A DNA stretch of 64,000 nucleotides. Origin: Fagopyrum homotropicum. Its lineage: Eukaryota; Streptophyta; Magnoliopsida; Caryophyllales; Polygonaceae. A program made the translations under genes and the position numbers. Numbering within the stretch: position 1 is the first letter of the stretch; the number at the start of each line of letters is the position of its first letter. Location of the stretch: positions 15,243,447 through 15,307,446 of the forward strand of contig BSWB01000005.1 in NCBI GenBank assembly GCA_033239125.1, read 5' to 3'. Under the pieces are notes generated by a model. It had not been told where the DNA came from, made no database searches, and saw nothing but the letters and a program-made list of their open reading frames with translations. Below are positions 44,801 through 55,087 of this stretch, piece by piece.

Positions 44801-46317
44801 GGCTCTTGTGGAGCTTCCGATGCTTCCTTAGAAGTGTCTAAGTAAGTAGAAGGTGTAGGAGAAGAATCAAGAGAAGTTGAAGAAGAGGTACGATCACCCT
44901 CTTCCACGGCCAGAATCACGGTTTCCCTGCATCCTCCACGGACGAGGTTTAGGGCGTGGAAAGGAAATACGGTTGCTTTGTTTCCTCCACGACCGTGTAA
45001 CTCTCTGGAGTGAGCCACGCTTTGGTTGGTGAAATCCATGGCCGTGGAATATAGTGTATGGCCGTGGATTCTCACGTTTTCTGCCTCGTCGTGGAGCTTC
45101 TCAAACTCCTCTTCACATACTTCCTCTTGTGCTTCTAAGGCTTCAATTGCCTCATTGCACTCCTCTTCTTCCCCTACATTCATTAGACTCATAGTAATAA
45201 CCTTTTGCAAAGGATCTTTGAAGAGAATAGCACTTACCTCCTCTCTAGACAACCCTTCTTCATCTTGGATATTGAATATATCCTCATCAAAGATTGGTTC
45301 CTTCACTAGAGTGGAAAGATCGAACTCTACTTTCTCCTCTCCTATGTCAAAGGCGAGTCTAGCATTCTTGCAATCGACTATGCAGCCGGAAGTTGCAAGA
45401 AACGGTCTTCCGAGTATGATCGGGACCGGACTATCTGCAGGAATGTCAAGCACAACAAAATCAATGGGAACAAAGAATTTACCTAGCTTGACCGGGACGT
45501 CTTCTACAATACCGACGAGGCGAGTGCTGGATCGATCCGCCATGTACAACATCATCTTCACCGGTTTAGGGTCGCCTAAACCGATCTTCCTACATAATGC
45601 AAGTGGTATGATGCTCACACTTGCTCCCAAGTCACATAATGCATCGTATGTGACATCTCCCACTCCTATGAGAATGCAAAATAATCCCGGATCCTTTAGC
45701 TTTTGGGGCATTTTCTCCTTCATGGTCTTGATGAGATCCGAAGAATCCGAACTCATCTTAACCTCTCCAAAATCCTCTAACTTTCTCTTGTTAGAGAGGA
45801 TTTTCTTTAAGAACTTGCCATAAGCCGGCATACCTACAATAGCATCAATGAAAGGTATATTAATATGCAGCTTGCTCATGAGTTCTATAAACTTACCAAA
45901 TTGTTTATCTAGGTGCGCTCTCGCTCTAGATTGAGGGAATGGTAGGGGAGGTTTGTAAGCCGGAGGAGGAACGTAGACATCTTCCTTCTCCTTCCCCTTC
46001 TCTTTGTCTTTCTCAATGGAGACTTCAACAAACTTAGGCTGCGGATCGGTGGTAGTCACTCCGCTCCTAGTTGTGATTGCCATCACCCTTCCCTTTGGGT
46101 TGTCCTCCGTTTTTCCTGGAAGTTTCCCTTGATTCCTAGGAACTTCCTCCGCTTGGCTGAACATTTGGTTTTCTAAAACCTTTTGGGCTTTATCAACCTT
46201 AGAAATTTGATCATCAACCTTAATGATGCGGTTCTCCAAACCTTGAAGCTTTCCCAAAATCGTTTCCAACATGGGATCGGGCTTCTCCTTCCCCGAAGTG
46301 TTTCCTCCATTAGATGT
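41873..46317 (-). pseudogene. B protease-RT-RNase H-integrase
   Basis: Reading leftward: protease (ALCDLGASVSIIP), a linker with the CACGGCCGTG cluster (44905-45068), RT, RNase H, integrase zinc finger and core (VDFMGPF, ISDGGSHF, ATPYHPQTSGQVEF) and tail to a stop at 41873. Damage visible: an in-frame stop after ISDSK at 44446 (a Trp codon turned TGA), a frame change near 44345 inside RT, another near 43730-43750 after the RT thumb, and a one-base loss near 42025 in a conserved SRWTGP stretch. The RT box FMDDFSVYG is intact. Confidence 0.9.
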
Positions 46318-47721
46318 TTACCCCTGGCTTTTCAAAGGAGTATTGGAGCGCCAATTATTGTTGTTTGAACCCCTATTGTTGTTCCAATTATTGTTCCGGT
46401 TGTTGCTGTTGCCATTCCAATTATTCCGGTTGTTGTTCCGGTTATTGTTGTTGTTGCGGTTTGTATTCTCACCACCATTGTTGTTGTTGCCCAAGTAGCC
46501 AACATCTTTTCCTTGTTGCTTTGGAAAGTTGGTCTTGATAGCTTCCTTCAACTCTTTAATCTCATTGTTGAGGGAGAAAATTTGATTTTGAGCTTCATGT
46601 GTGAGCTTCGCTCCTTGCTCCACACGATTTCCCTCAACTTTCCGGTGAGAATACTTCTCTATGACTCTTGCTTGCTTCTCAATGAAGTCCCAAGCGTCAT
46701 CTTCCCTCATGTCCATGAATGTACCACATGAGAGGGATTGGAGCTTGAATTGTGTCTCCACATCCAGCCCCTTATAGTATATCTCCAAAAGTGCAAGCTT
46801 GGATATGCCATGATGAGGGCAATCCAAGAGCAAATCCTGAAATCTTTCCCAAGATTGAAACAAACTTTCGTTAGATCTCATGGAAAATGCATTAATCTTA
46901 CCTCTAAGTTCTGCCGTTTTGGATGGCGGAAAGAACTTAGTGAGGAACTCCGCGGAAAGGTCTTCCCACGTGTCTAGTTTCCCACTAGGAAGAGCTTGGT
47001 ACCAAGACAATGCTTTCCCCTTCAAGGAAAAGAAGAAAGGCTTGAGCTTATAGTTGTTGGTAGTTGCGTTCTTCGGCCTCATTGTCTCCATCATACACTC
47101 AAAGTTTTGCAAGTGTTGATGTGGAGATTCAGCGCTTGTTCCGCCAAATTGGTTTTGGCGAACAAGAGTAATAACTTGAGGGTTGAAGCTAAACCCTTGT
47201 ACATCATCAGCATCAAAGTTCACACCTAGACGGTGTGGTTGCTGCGTTGGATCCATCCTTTGGCCAAGAGTTCTTGGCTCCTCATCCACACGTTCGATCC
47301 TTGCATTCCTAGGTGGAACACGGCGATTCGCAGCTGCCCGTGGATGGAATGGATTCACATTGATCGTGGGATCAATTTCCTCTAACGGTGACATGGAGGA
47401 GTCGCTATCCTCATTGGATGAGTTGGCTCTAACCGATCTTCCCGGTCTCCTCCTTTTCTTTTTCTCCTTAAGGTTGTTTATCTCCAACCTCATTTGGAAC
47501 ATCATGTCCGTTAGATCGTCAACTTTCATTTGGTGACGATCCGTCTCTTCTCTATGTGTCTTCTCACTCCATTGGAGTTGAGCTTCTTTCTCCGCTAACT
47601 CCGATTGAAGATCACGTTCGTTTTCTTCAGCCATTTTCCTTTCCTTACGCTTTTGCCTTAAAGTCCTCTCAAGCTCTTGATCAAGAGATAAGAGGTCTTC
47701 GGTGTTCCTAGACCTGCGCAT
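46318..47721 (-). pseudogene. B gag
   Basis: 467 codons from MRRSRNTEDL. A coiled-coil N-terminus (ELAEKEAQLQ, then MMFQMRLEINNLKEKKKRRR) is followed by the gag capsid region (RMDPTQQPHRLG, LSWYQALPSGKLDTWEDL, KFFPPSKTAELRGKI, LLLDCPHHGI) and an Asn-rich tail (repeated NNNRN). A TAA at 46318-46320 separates it in frame from the protease part, where C reads straight through. The stop is therefore probably a mutation, although a gag/pol read-through stop is possible. Confidence 0.88.
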
Positions 47722-47799
47722 GCACTTGAAAAGATATCAAATAACAAGGGAAGAGCTCCCAAGCTTGACAACCGATAACCGAATTCGGCCTAAACCAAA

Positions 47800-47817
47800 T
47801 CCCCGGCAGCGGCGCCA
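47800..47817 (-). other. B primer-binding site (tRNA-Asp)
   Basis: Plus strand TCCCCGGCAGCGGCGCCA, one base different from the C and D site, six bases from the right LTR. Confidence 0.9.
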
Positions 47818-47823
47818 AAAACT

Positions 47824-49538
47824 TGTTCGCCACTTAGCGTGCGTGCAAATAAGCTTTAATTATAAAACTAGAAATCAAGCAAGCGAACCCGCAGTGTACG
47901 GATCAATATAGTTGAGCAAGAATTCCAGAGTATCGAACACATGGATTTGGGGGGAACAAATTCAATTATAGATTATCAAGCGAGTAAATGTATGAGCTTT
48001 GTGAATTATTGGGAAAACAACAATCCTAAAGATCCAGGAATCCAGCTGTGGCAATCGATTCAAGATATACTAAAGATATAAGGACAGAGTTAAGATATGC
48101 AAAGGTATACGAAGGTAAGCTAATCGTACGGTGAAGTTCCAAAAACCTTATATGACTCACCTACAAGACACTCTCTATAAAGGTTGTTGAGGCTTCAATA
48201 TAGAAAGGTTCTAAAGGTAAGAATTAATGTCAAATACCTAAACTTGTAATCCAAGGATCAAGACTAACTAAACCGATTAAGGTTGTGACACTCAGAATCG
48301 AGGTAGAGGTTGTTGAGGCTTCACTACCACCTAGAAAAGGGCAAGCCAAGACTAAGTTAAAGCAAATCTTTAACTTTGGATTAAAGTAAAAGCAAGTTCG
48401 TAAACTGACACAAAATTACGGGTAGTTCTTGAGTTCCACGGCCGTGGAAGCTCAAGAACAGACCGTGGTTTAAGGTTGTCGGCGATTCTCTCTAACTCTC
48501 AGGGTCCAATCTATTTACGATCGATCTATCATCATCTAAGCCACAACTATCAACCCTTCACCTTAGAATTGCTAAAGGGTTTTAGCCAACAATAGTCATT
48601 TTGATATCAAATTCAAGGTTTAAAAGAATGAATGATGAAAACTTCCGAAAACTTTCAATAACTTTAAAGTCAATCTCAAATCCACAAATCAAGAACAATA
48701 ACGTCAATATATTTGGAATAATGCAAACAATCACGAATCTTAGATAAGAAGGAAGAACGGGATGTCAATCCGTCTCCTAAATCAAACCTAAATGAGAAGC
48801 GAAATCTTCTCACGAACAATCTTCCAAATCTTCAACTCTTCCGTCAATCCGGAAATCTCAATGGTAGAACGCAGATCTCTCAATCACAATCTCCGCAAGA
48901 TGTGAAATTAGGGCAATTCCAAGCGTAAGCGGGAAATGCGTCTAAGCGTAAGCGAAGGTGACGGAATCTCTCTTCGTCCGTCCTTTTATATTGTAAGATA
49001 AAATATAAGCCCGTCCCAATTGCGTAGAAGATCGTGGCTTAAAGTGTGGCGAAAAAGATCGCCAAGATCACGGTCGTGGAAGGGTTCCACGACCGTAATT
49101 TAGAGCGTGGAAAGTGTCACGGTTTGACACAAGCCTTCCACGGCCGTAGAAGTTACTGGAATGAATCACGCTTCCCTAGCCAAGGTTCCACGACCGTGGA
49201 CTTGAACGTGGAATGTAGTACGGCCGTATTTTAGAGCGTGGTTTAGGGCTAGAACGTGATTCTTCCTTTCCTCGTGCTATTCTTCAAGTTAGCACATCCT
49301 TAGCTCCTAGGAATGTCCTCAATTCATGGACATGCTCAATCAAACTCCATCCTTGCTCAATTCCGTTTGAAAATAGCTCTTAATTGCCTACAATCAACAT
49401 AAAGCTTGTGTAGATCTCCATATCGACGTTATAGACAAACTAGCTCACAAATGCATCAATGCTTAATCAATGACTATCATAAAAGATGAAATACACTTAT
49501 AAAACATGCCTAAAATATCACAATATTTCATGCTAACA
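47824..49538 (-). repeat. B 5' LTR (right copy, 1715 bp)
   Basis: The partner of 25184-26897. The TATA box is read from CTTTTATA at 48983-48990, and word clusters are at about 48430-48470 and 49060-49240. It is followed by target duplication ATTGT. Confidence 0.94.
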
Positions 49539-50689
49539 ATTGTAAGTCTTGCTTAAACTTATATTCAGCTGAGATTCATTGATTTTACTTGCTTATCTTT
49601 CATCATCTACCTATGAAAACCATGTATGCTTGTGAGATGATTTTGGATCTTGAAATGTATGTTATTGGCTAGTTTGTTGTGATTCTGGAGTGATGGATTG
49701 ATGGTTATGGCTTGAGTGATGATAGAATGGAATTATATGTTAGTTTAGGATGATTCGTATGCACAAAACCTAACTCAGACATAAAAATCGACCTGTTCAT
49801 AGGTTAAATCGTCCGATTTTTCTTATGATCCATCCGATTTTTCTCTCTGTTGCTCTTTAATTGATGAATCTGTATGTTAGGATGTTAGGTTGTTTAAACC
49901 CTAGTGTTTATTAAGCATAATATAGCTTAGGGTGACCTAATGCTAGCAAACTAAGTGAGGGAAGAGACCTACCCGGTGATTTCGGATCTTAGATACCTAA
50001 GATGATGAACTCTAGATAGTAGTGAGCCTCATAAGCCGCTGTTGGATTGAGTGTGCTAGGATTGTTGCTTGAGACTTGCCTTTTCCGAGACTTACCCGGT
50101 AAGGAGAGGTTTGCCCCTTAAGTAGAGTCCGGTTTGTGTAGAATTCCCTACTTTAACCCCTTGAGACCTACCCGGTAATAGGAGTTTGATGCGGGATTAG
50201 TGAAGCAAGAGACTTACCCGGTAATTGCTTCCACTAGAGAAACACCCTTTTCCAACACCGCAGCCTGTCCTTAGAATCTTTAGAAGCTTGAGTCCAATGC
50301 CATAACCGGAAATCTTGACCTCTAGAATCCACTTTTCTCTCTTTGATCACATATCTTGTGCTTGTGTTACTTGTTTGTTTTGCTAGCTTGAGTTGTTAGT
50401 TTGGTTTATTATCTTGCTTGATTCGTGATTCTTGCTTGATCACCACAAAAAACTCAATCAAAAATATCATGATTTTTATTTCTTTATTTCTTTCTCTTTT
50501 CTTAGATTAGATTCTCACTATCTATGATCACTTGTTGACTCGATTTCACCTTAGTCTTCGTGTTCCACCTCGAAATACTATCCTTGCTACAAAACGACCC
50601 ATACACTGTGGGTTCGCTAGGAGTTACGAAAAATATAACGAGTATAAATTTAAGACTTTTGCGTGTCACAATCTTAGCGTAACAACAAG

Positions 50690-51229
50690 CCTAGGAGGAT
50701 CAATGCAAGATCAACTTGTGGGAATTCATCATCAAGGAAGAGAAAGAAGAGGAAAGAAGGAAGGAAGGAAGAGGAAGAAATAATGAAGCTTACTACAGTT
50801 GGGAATAAATAGAAGAAAGATCAACACCAACACACTTCAGCTGGCTCTCCACAACTCAGCATCAACATCTATCAACATCATCCAAACTCAAACTCAACAA
50901 CTCTCTTGCAAGATCAAAGAAAACAAAGAAGAAGATCCAAGGAGGAAGAGAAAGAGAAGAAGAAGAAGAAGAACGTGGGAAGAAGAAGCCTGGAGAATGA
51001 AGGAAACCCTTCATAAGAAGCAAAGGGAGGCTTTTAAAGGAAGCTAAGGGTAAAGCACGGGTCAAAGGGTCAACAAAGGTGGTTGTAGCCGCAGAAATCC
51101 GCAGGGGCGGATCCCTGAGCCGCAGGGGCGGCCAACAGGCGTTGAGGCGGTCCACAAAGCCGCAGGGGCGGCTCAGCCCTGGCTCGGCACAAGCTCAGCA
51201 CCTGCGTCTCAGCTGCTGAGCTTTTATCA
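50690..51229 (-). repeat. G2: Tekay-like LTR remnant, right part (U3 side)
   Basis: Continues the sequence interrupted by E. It has a purine-rich stretch, a TATA-like TTTAAAAG (reverse, about 51031-51040) and, upstream of that on the minus strand, a cluster of GCAGGGGCGG words (51091-51205). The minus-strand LTR start is probably TGATAAAAGC at 51229. The boundary is tentative because the other end is lost. Confidence 0.5.
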
Positions 51230-51466
51230 TAAGAAGTTTTTTGTAGTGTAAGTATTTTATAATGAAATTTTACGTTAAATATTTTATAAATATTTTAAAA
51301 AAATTATTTTAATAATTAATATTTAATATGCTAATATTTTATCAATCAACAAATTATTTACTAACTCAAAATTTTTCATATACGTAAAACCATGTTATAT
51401 CTTTACTCTCTTTTTTTTTATCAATAAATGTAATATAATATAAAGTTATTCATATTTCTATCCGAA

Positions 51467-51468
<2 letters not shown>
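51230..51468. other. AT-rich DNA without recognised features
   Basis: Low-complexity AT-rich sequence between the G2 remnant and a TA microsatellite. No gene or element end is recognised. Confidence 0.6.

Positions 51469-51531
<63 letters not shown>
51469..51531. repeat. (TA)n microsatellite
   Basis: About 60 bases of TA units. Confidence 0.95.
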
Positions 51532-51533
<2 letters not shown>

Positions 51534-51554
51534 TTTAATGTATTATATATATAT

Positions 51555-51836
51555 ATTATATATCCTATGAGAACTGGCTTATCGTGTAATCATGAGAACA
51601 TATTCGTAATTATTATTAGTTTTGTTACGAATGTGTCATATCGTTTAATGTATTATTCGTAGTTATTGTTGGATGAGTGGATTATTCGTAGTTATTGTTG
51701 GATTCCTAATTATTATTCATAGTTATTATTAATTATGATATCTACTCTAAATCTCAACCCTTAATACTCACCATCCAACGGTGTACGATTGTTCTCATGT
51801 ATACATGTCATGGGTGTTCTCATGGGAATCACACCC

Positions 51837-51843
<7 letters not shown>
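51555..51843. mobile_element. M0: MITE-like element with ATGAGAAC inverted ends
   Basis: The left end (CCTATGAGAACTGGC, later ATCATGAGAACATATTCGTA) matches the reverse complement of the right end (CCCATGAGAACACCC, later ACATGAGAACAATCGTA). This gives imperfect ~45-bp inverted termini within TA-rich flanks. No ORF. The family and target duplication are not clear. Confidence 0.5.
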
Positions 51844-51872
<29 letters not shown>

Positions 51873-51873
<1 letters not shown>

Positions 51874-52601
51874 GCTGGTTCCGGTGAGGAGCAACCTTGT
51901 GGATAGAAATGAGGAGATGTAGGATGGTGACACGTGGCATGCCACGACACCGTTTTTTCCCTGGAAAAAAAAAACCGGTGATGTGGCATGCCACGTGTCA
52001 CCACCACAAAATAAATAGTTAGTAATAAAAATATGGTGTTCATAGTTGTAAAAAAAACGTTGTTCATATTTTTACAAGTATGTGTTCATTGTTCTTATAA
52101 CTATGGTGTTCATGGATTTTAAAGTAAGTGTTCATGGTTTTTAAAGTAAGTGTTTCATGGTTTTTAAAGTAAGTGTTCATATTTATTAATAACTGCTCAT
52201 TTTTTTCCCAACACTATTTGTTCATGTTTAACACTAAATGTTCATATTTGTATTTTTGTAAAAATTTTCTTTTTGTTTCAAATCGTGTAAAAAAATATGA
52301 TGTTCATTATTTTACAAGTGTGTTCATAATTTTCAGAGTAAGTGTTCATATTTTTCAAAGTAAGTGTTCATATTTTTCAAAGTAAGTTTTCATAATTTTA
52401 TTAATGATTGTTCATTTTTTTGTTATAGGCAGAGTTCATATTTTTATTACTAACAGTTAATTTTATGGTGGTGCCACGTGGCATGCCACGTCACCGTTTT
52501 TTTTAATATTCCGAAAAAAAACGGTGACGTGGTATGCCACGTGACATCACCACGGATCTCTTAATTCCTATCCACAAGGGTCCTCCTCACTTGAACCAGA
52601 A
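51873..52601. mobile_element. M1: inverted-repeat element with nested CACGTG hairpins
   Basis: The left CTGGTTCCGGTGAGGAG..CCTTGTGGATAG pairs with the right CTATCCACAAGGG..CTCACTTGAACCAG. Inside each end is a second palindromic block around CCACGTGGCATGCCACG or GGCATGCCACGTGTCAC flanking A/T tracts. The middle is filled with GTTCAT-containing repeats of roughly 26-28 bases (AAAGTAAGTGTTCATRTTT). It sits between TA/GA microsatellites. Non-coding and non-autonomous. Confidence 0.65.
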
Positions 52602-53528
<927 letters not shown>

Positions 53529-53562
<34 letters not shown>

Positions 53563-54510
53563 CATTATTCAAAAATCGCACAAGGTGCGGGTATTACACT
53601 AGTATTAAAATTTATTTAGAAGGTACAAATATCAATTAGGTAGATATTTCCTTTTTAGATTAGTAATATTTTATTTCATCTTGATTTATATGGTAAAAAT
53701 ATCTAGCTTTAAGTTAATAAAAAAGTATAATAAAAATAAAAAAAATAATAAATAATAAAAGGTAAATTATGATAAAATGACATGTATCATTCATTTAAAC
53801 ATAGGATGACACGTGGGTTTAAATGCTTCTACTTTTATATAGTATATAGCTAAAACCAAAATCAACAAGCCAAGAATCAACACAAATCGGATGTGGAGAT
53901 TGGCCAAAATAACAGAGAGACAAATACCTACATGTTGGTGAGATGGTAGATCCGGGGAACAATCACCGACATCACCGAATAAGCTTGGCAACTGAACAAT
54001 CTTGGCAATATGAAGCCATAAAGAACGATTTGGAATGAATGAGGTTGGGAGATTGAAAGATCGAACATGAAGAAGGCCGAGGGAAGGCGGCGGATGTTGA
54101 GAACTACGATTAATAAGAAAGAACGCGAGGAGGTGGAAGTTGACGGGAGGACTCGGACTTTGGAATGAAACCCAAAGCGATAGTTCTTCGGGACGCAAAA
54201 TCAATTCAATTGTAGGATTTGAGGAGGTTGATGAGAAGAATCGATTTTTTTTTTCCATAACAGGATTTGGATGGTGTGGAGAGGATACAAATAAGAAGAA
54301 AGAGAGCATGCGGTGAATCACTTTGGAAGAAGAAGCTGAAGATTGGTTGAAGGGTAACATGCAAATAGACACTTGAAATTTTAATATGGGTGGCTGTAAA
54401 CACGTGTAATGTAAAATAAAGTATAACATGGCAAATCTGAAAATAAAAAGTTGTAAGGGTATATTCGGAAATACTCTATTCATTAGGGAAACTCTCCCTT
54501 TTAATATATA
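53529..54510. repeat. Duplicated segment S, copy 1
   Basis: Near-identical to 60747-61715. It includes a plus-strand Helitron-like 3' end at 53580-53606 (CGCAC-AAG-GTGCG hairpin, then GGTATTACACTAG followed by T). Its right end is a minus-strand Helitron 5' region (reverse: TATATTAAAAGGGAGAGTTT) that lacks the very tip. Open frames here (for example 53791-54483, minus) have no recognisable domain and I do not call them genes. Confidence 0.75.
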
Positions 54511-54540
54511 CTAGTGTGGACGCGCGTGCTACGCACGCGC
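54511..54540 (-). other. H1 3' terminal hairpin and CTAG end
   Basis: Stem GCGCGTGC (54522-54529), loop TAC, stem GCACGCGC (54533-54540). CTAG at 54511-54514 is the terminal CTRR of the minus-strand element. Confidence 0.88.
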
Positions 54541-54779
54541 GCCGTGACGTATACTCGTAAATTAGATCGTTTAAGGGTTAAGAGGATAAAATATTTTATT
54601 GAAACGAATTGTAAAATTTATAGTTAAACGAAGAACATAAGAAAGTGGTAAATATAAACGAGATCGGTGTTACATTAAAACGAGAAGTCAACCTCACGGT
54701 TGAATTCCGCCATACATAAAAAAATTAAGTACAATAATGCTTGTTTCATTAAGTTGTTCCTATGTAACAGCTGTCTACG

Positions 54780-55087
54780 CTGCTCATCAACTTCACGGTA
54801 TGCAAATATTAGGGTCATCGGGCCATCTTCATCATACGCATTGATGTGCTCTCTTGTTTGCTGCTCAAATTCTCTTCCTTTTGGTGCTGGTGAACAAGAA
54901 CGTAAATAAGCATAGGCTGATAAGTATAAGAGTTGAAGATAATTGGAGTGTTCATTTTGAATGGAAGCTATACAAACATGTCAGAACCTTTGCAAAGAAG
55001 TAGAAGCTTTCCTTCGTTCTGCACAATCACTGACATTTGCTTCCTAGAACTGCTAAATTCTATGCATTCAACACCTTGTAACTTCTA
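54780..55087 (-). pseudogene. Captured P4-ATPase (phospholipid flippase, ALA-type) exon fragments
   Basis: The minus strand from 55087 reads GVECIEFSSSRKQMSVIV, then NEGKLLLLCKGSD, which is the nucleotide-binding-domain signature of aminophospholipid-transporting P4-ATPases. An acceptor-like TTGTTATAG precedes it. After an intron-like gap, 54900-54780 reads KGREFEQQTREHINAYDEDG, then LIFAYREVDE, the next conserved block of the same domain. The catalytic Asp (DKTGT) and membrane segments are absent. In the family the enzyme flips phospholipids across membranes; this fragment cannot. A likely upstream exon relic is at 57990-58055. Confidence 0.8.

Larger units (their letters stand above)
25184..49538 (-). 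mobile_element. B: full-length but decayed Athila element, minus strand, containing C
   Basis: LTRs at 25184-26897 and 47824-49538 with target duplication ATTGT (25179-25183 and 49539-49543). A tRNA-Asp primer-binding site lies inside the right LTR. Gag, protease, RT, RNase H, integrase and the env-like ORF are all recognisable in order, but stops and frameshifts break both ORFs. By eye about 20 differences separate the two LTRs over 1.7 kb. C sits in its env-like ORF. Confidence 0.95.
24504..50684 (+). mobile_element. E: solo LTR of a C-related Athila family, split by B
   Basis: LTR sequence occupies 24504-25183 and 49544-50684 (about 1.82 kb once B is removed), close to the 1829 bp of the C LTR. 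It begins TGATAACGTGATTTATG and ends CTTAGCGTAACA. Target duplication ACAAG is at 24499-24503 and 50685-50689. No internal region is present. It carries a TATA box (24951-24956), word clusters of a different type (ATCGTCCGAT at 24833-24866 and 49786-49848) and four GAGAC(T/C)TACCCGGT motifs (49965, 50087, 50163, 50209). Confidence 0.9.

Noticed and set aside
45026..45823. 265-codon plus-strand ORF
   Set aside because: It is antisense to the B protease/linker region and is a shadow of the coding strand.
53791..54483. 230-codon minus-strand ORF, with a 203-codon copy at 60997-61608
   Set aside because: No domain is recognised, the two copies differ in frame at a short T tract, and the segment consists of Helitron ends. 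Duplication alone explains the recurrence.
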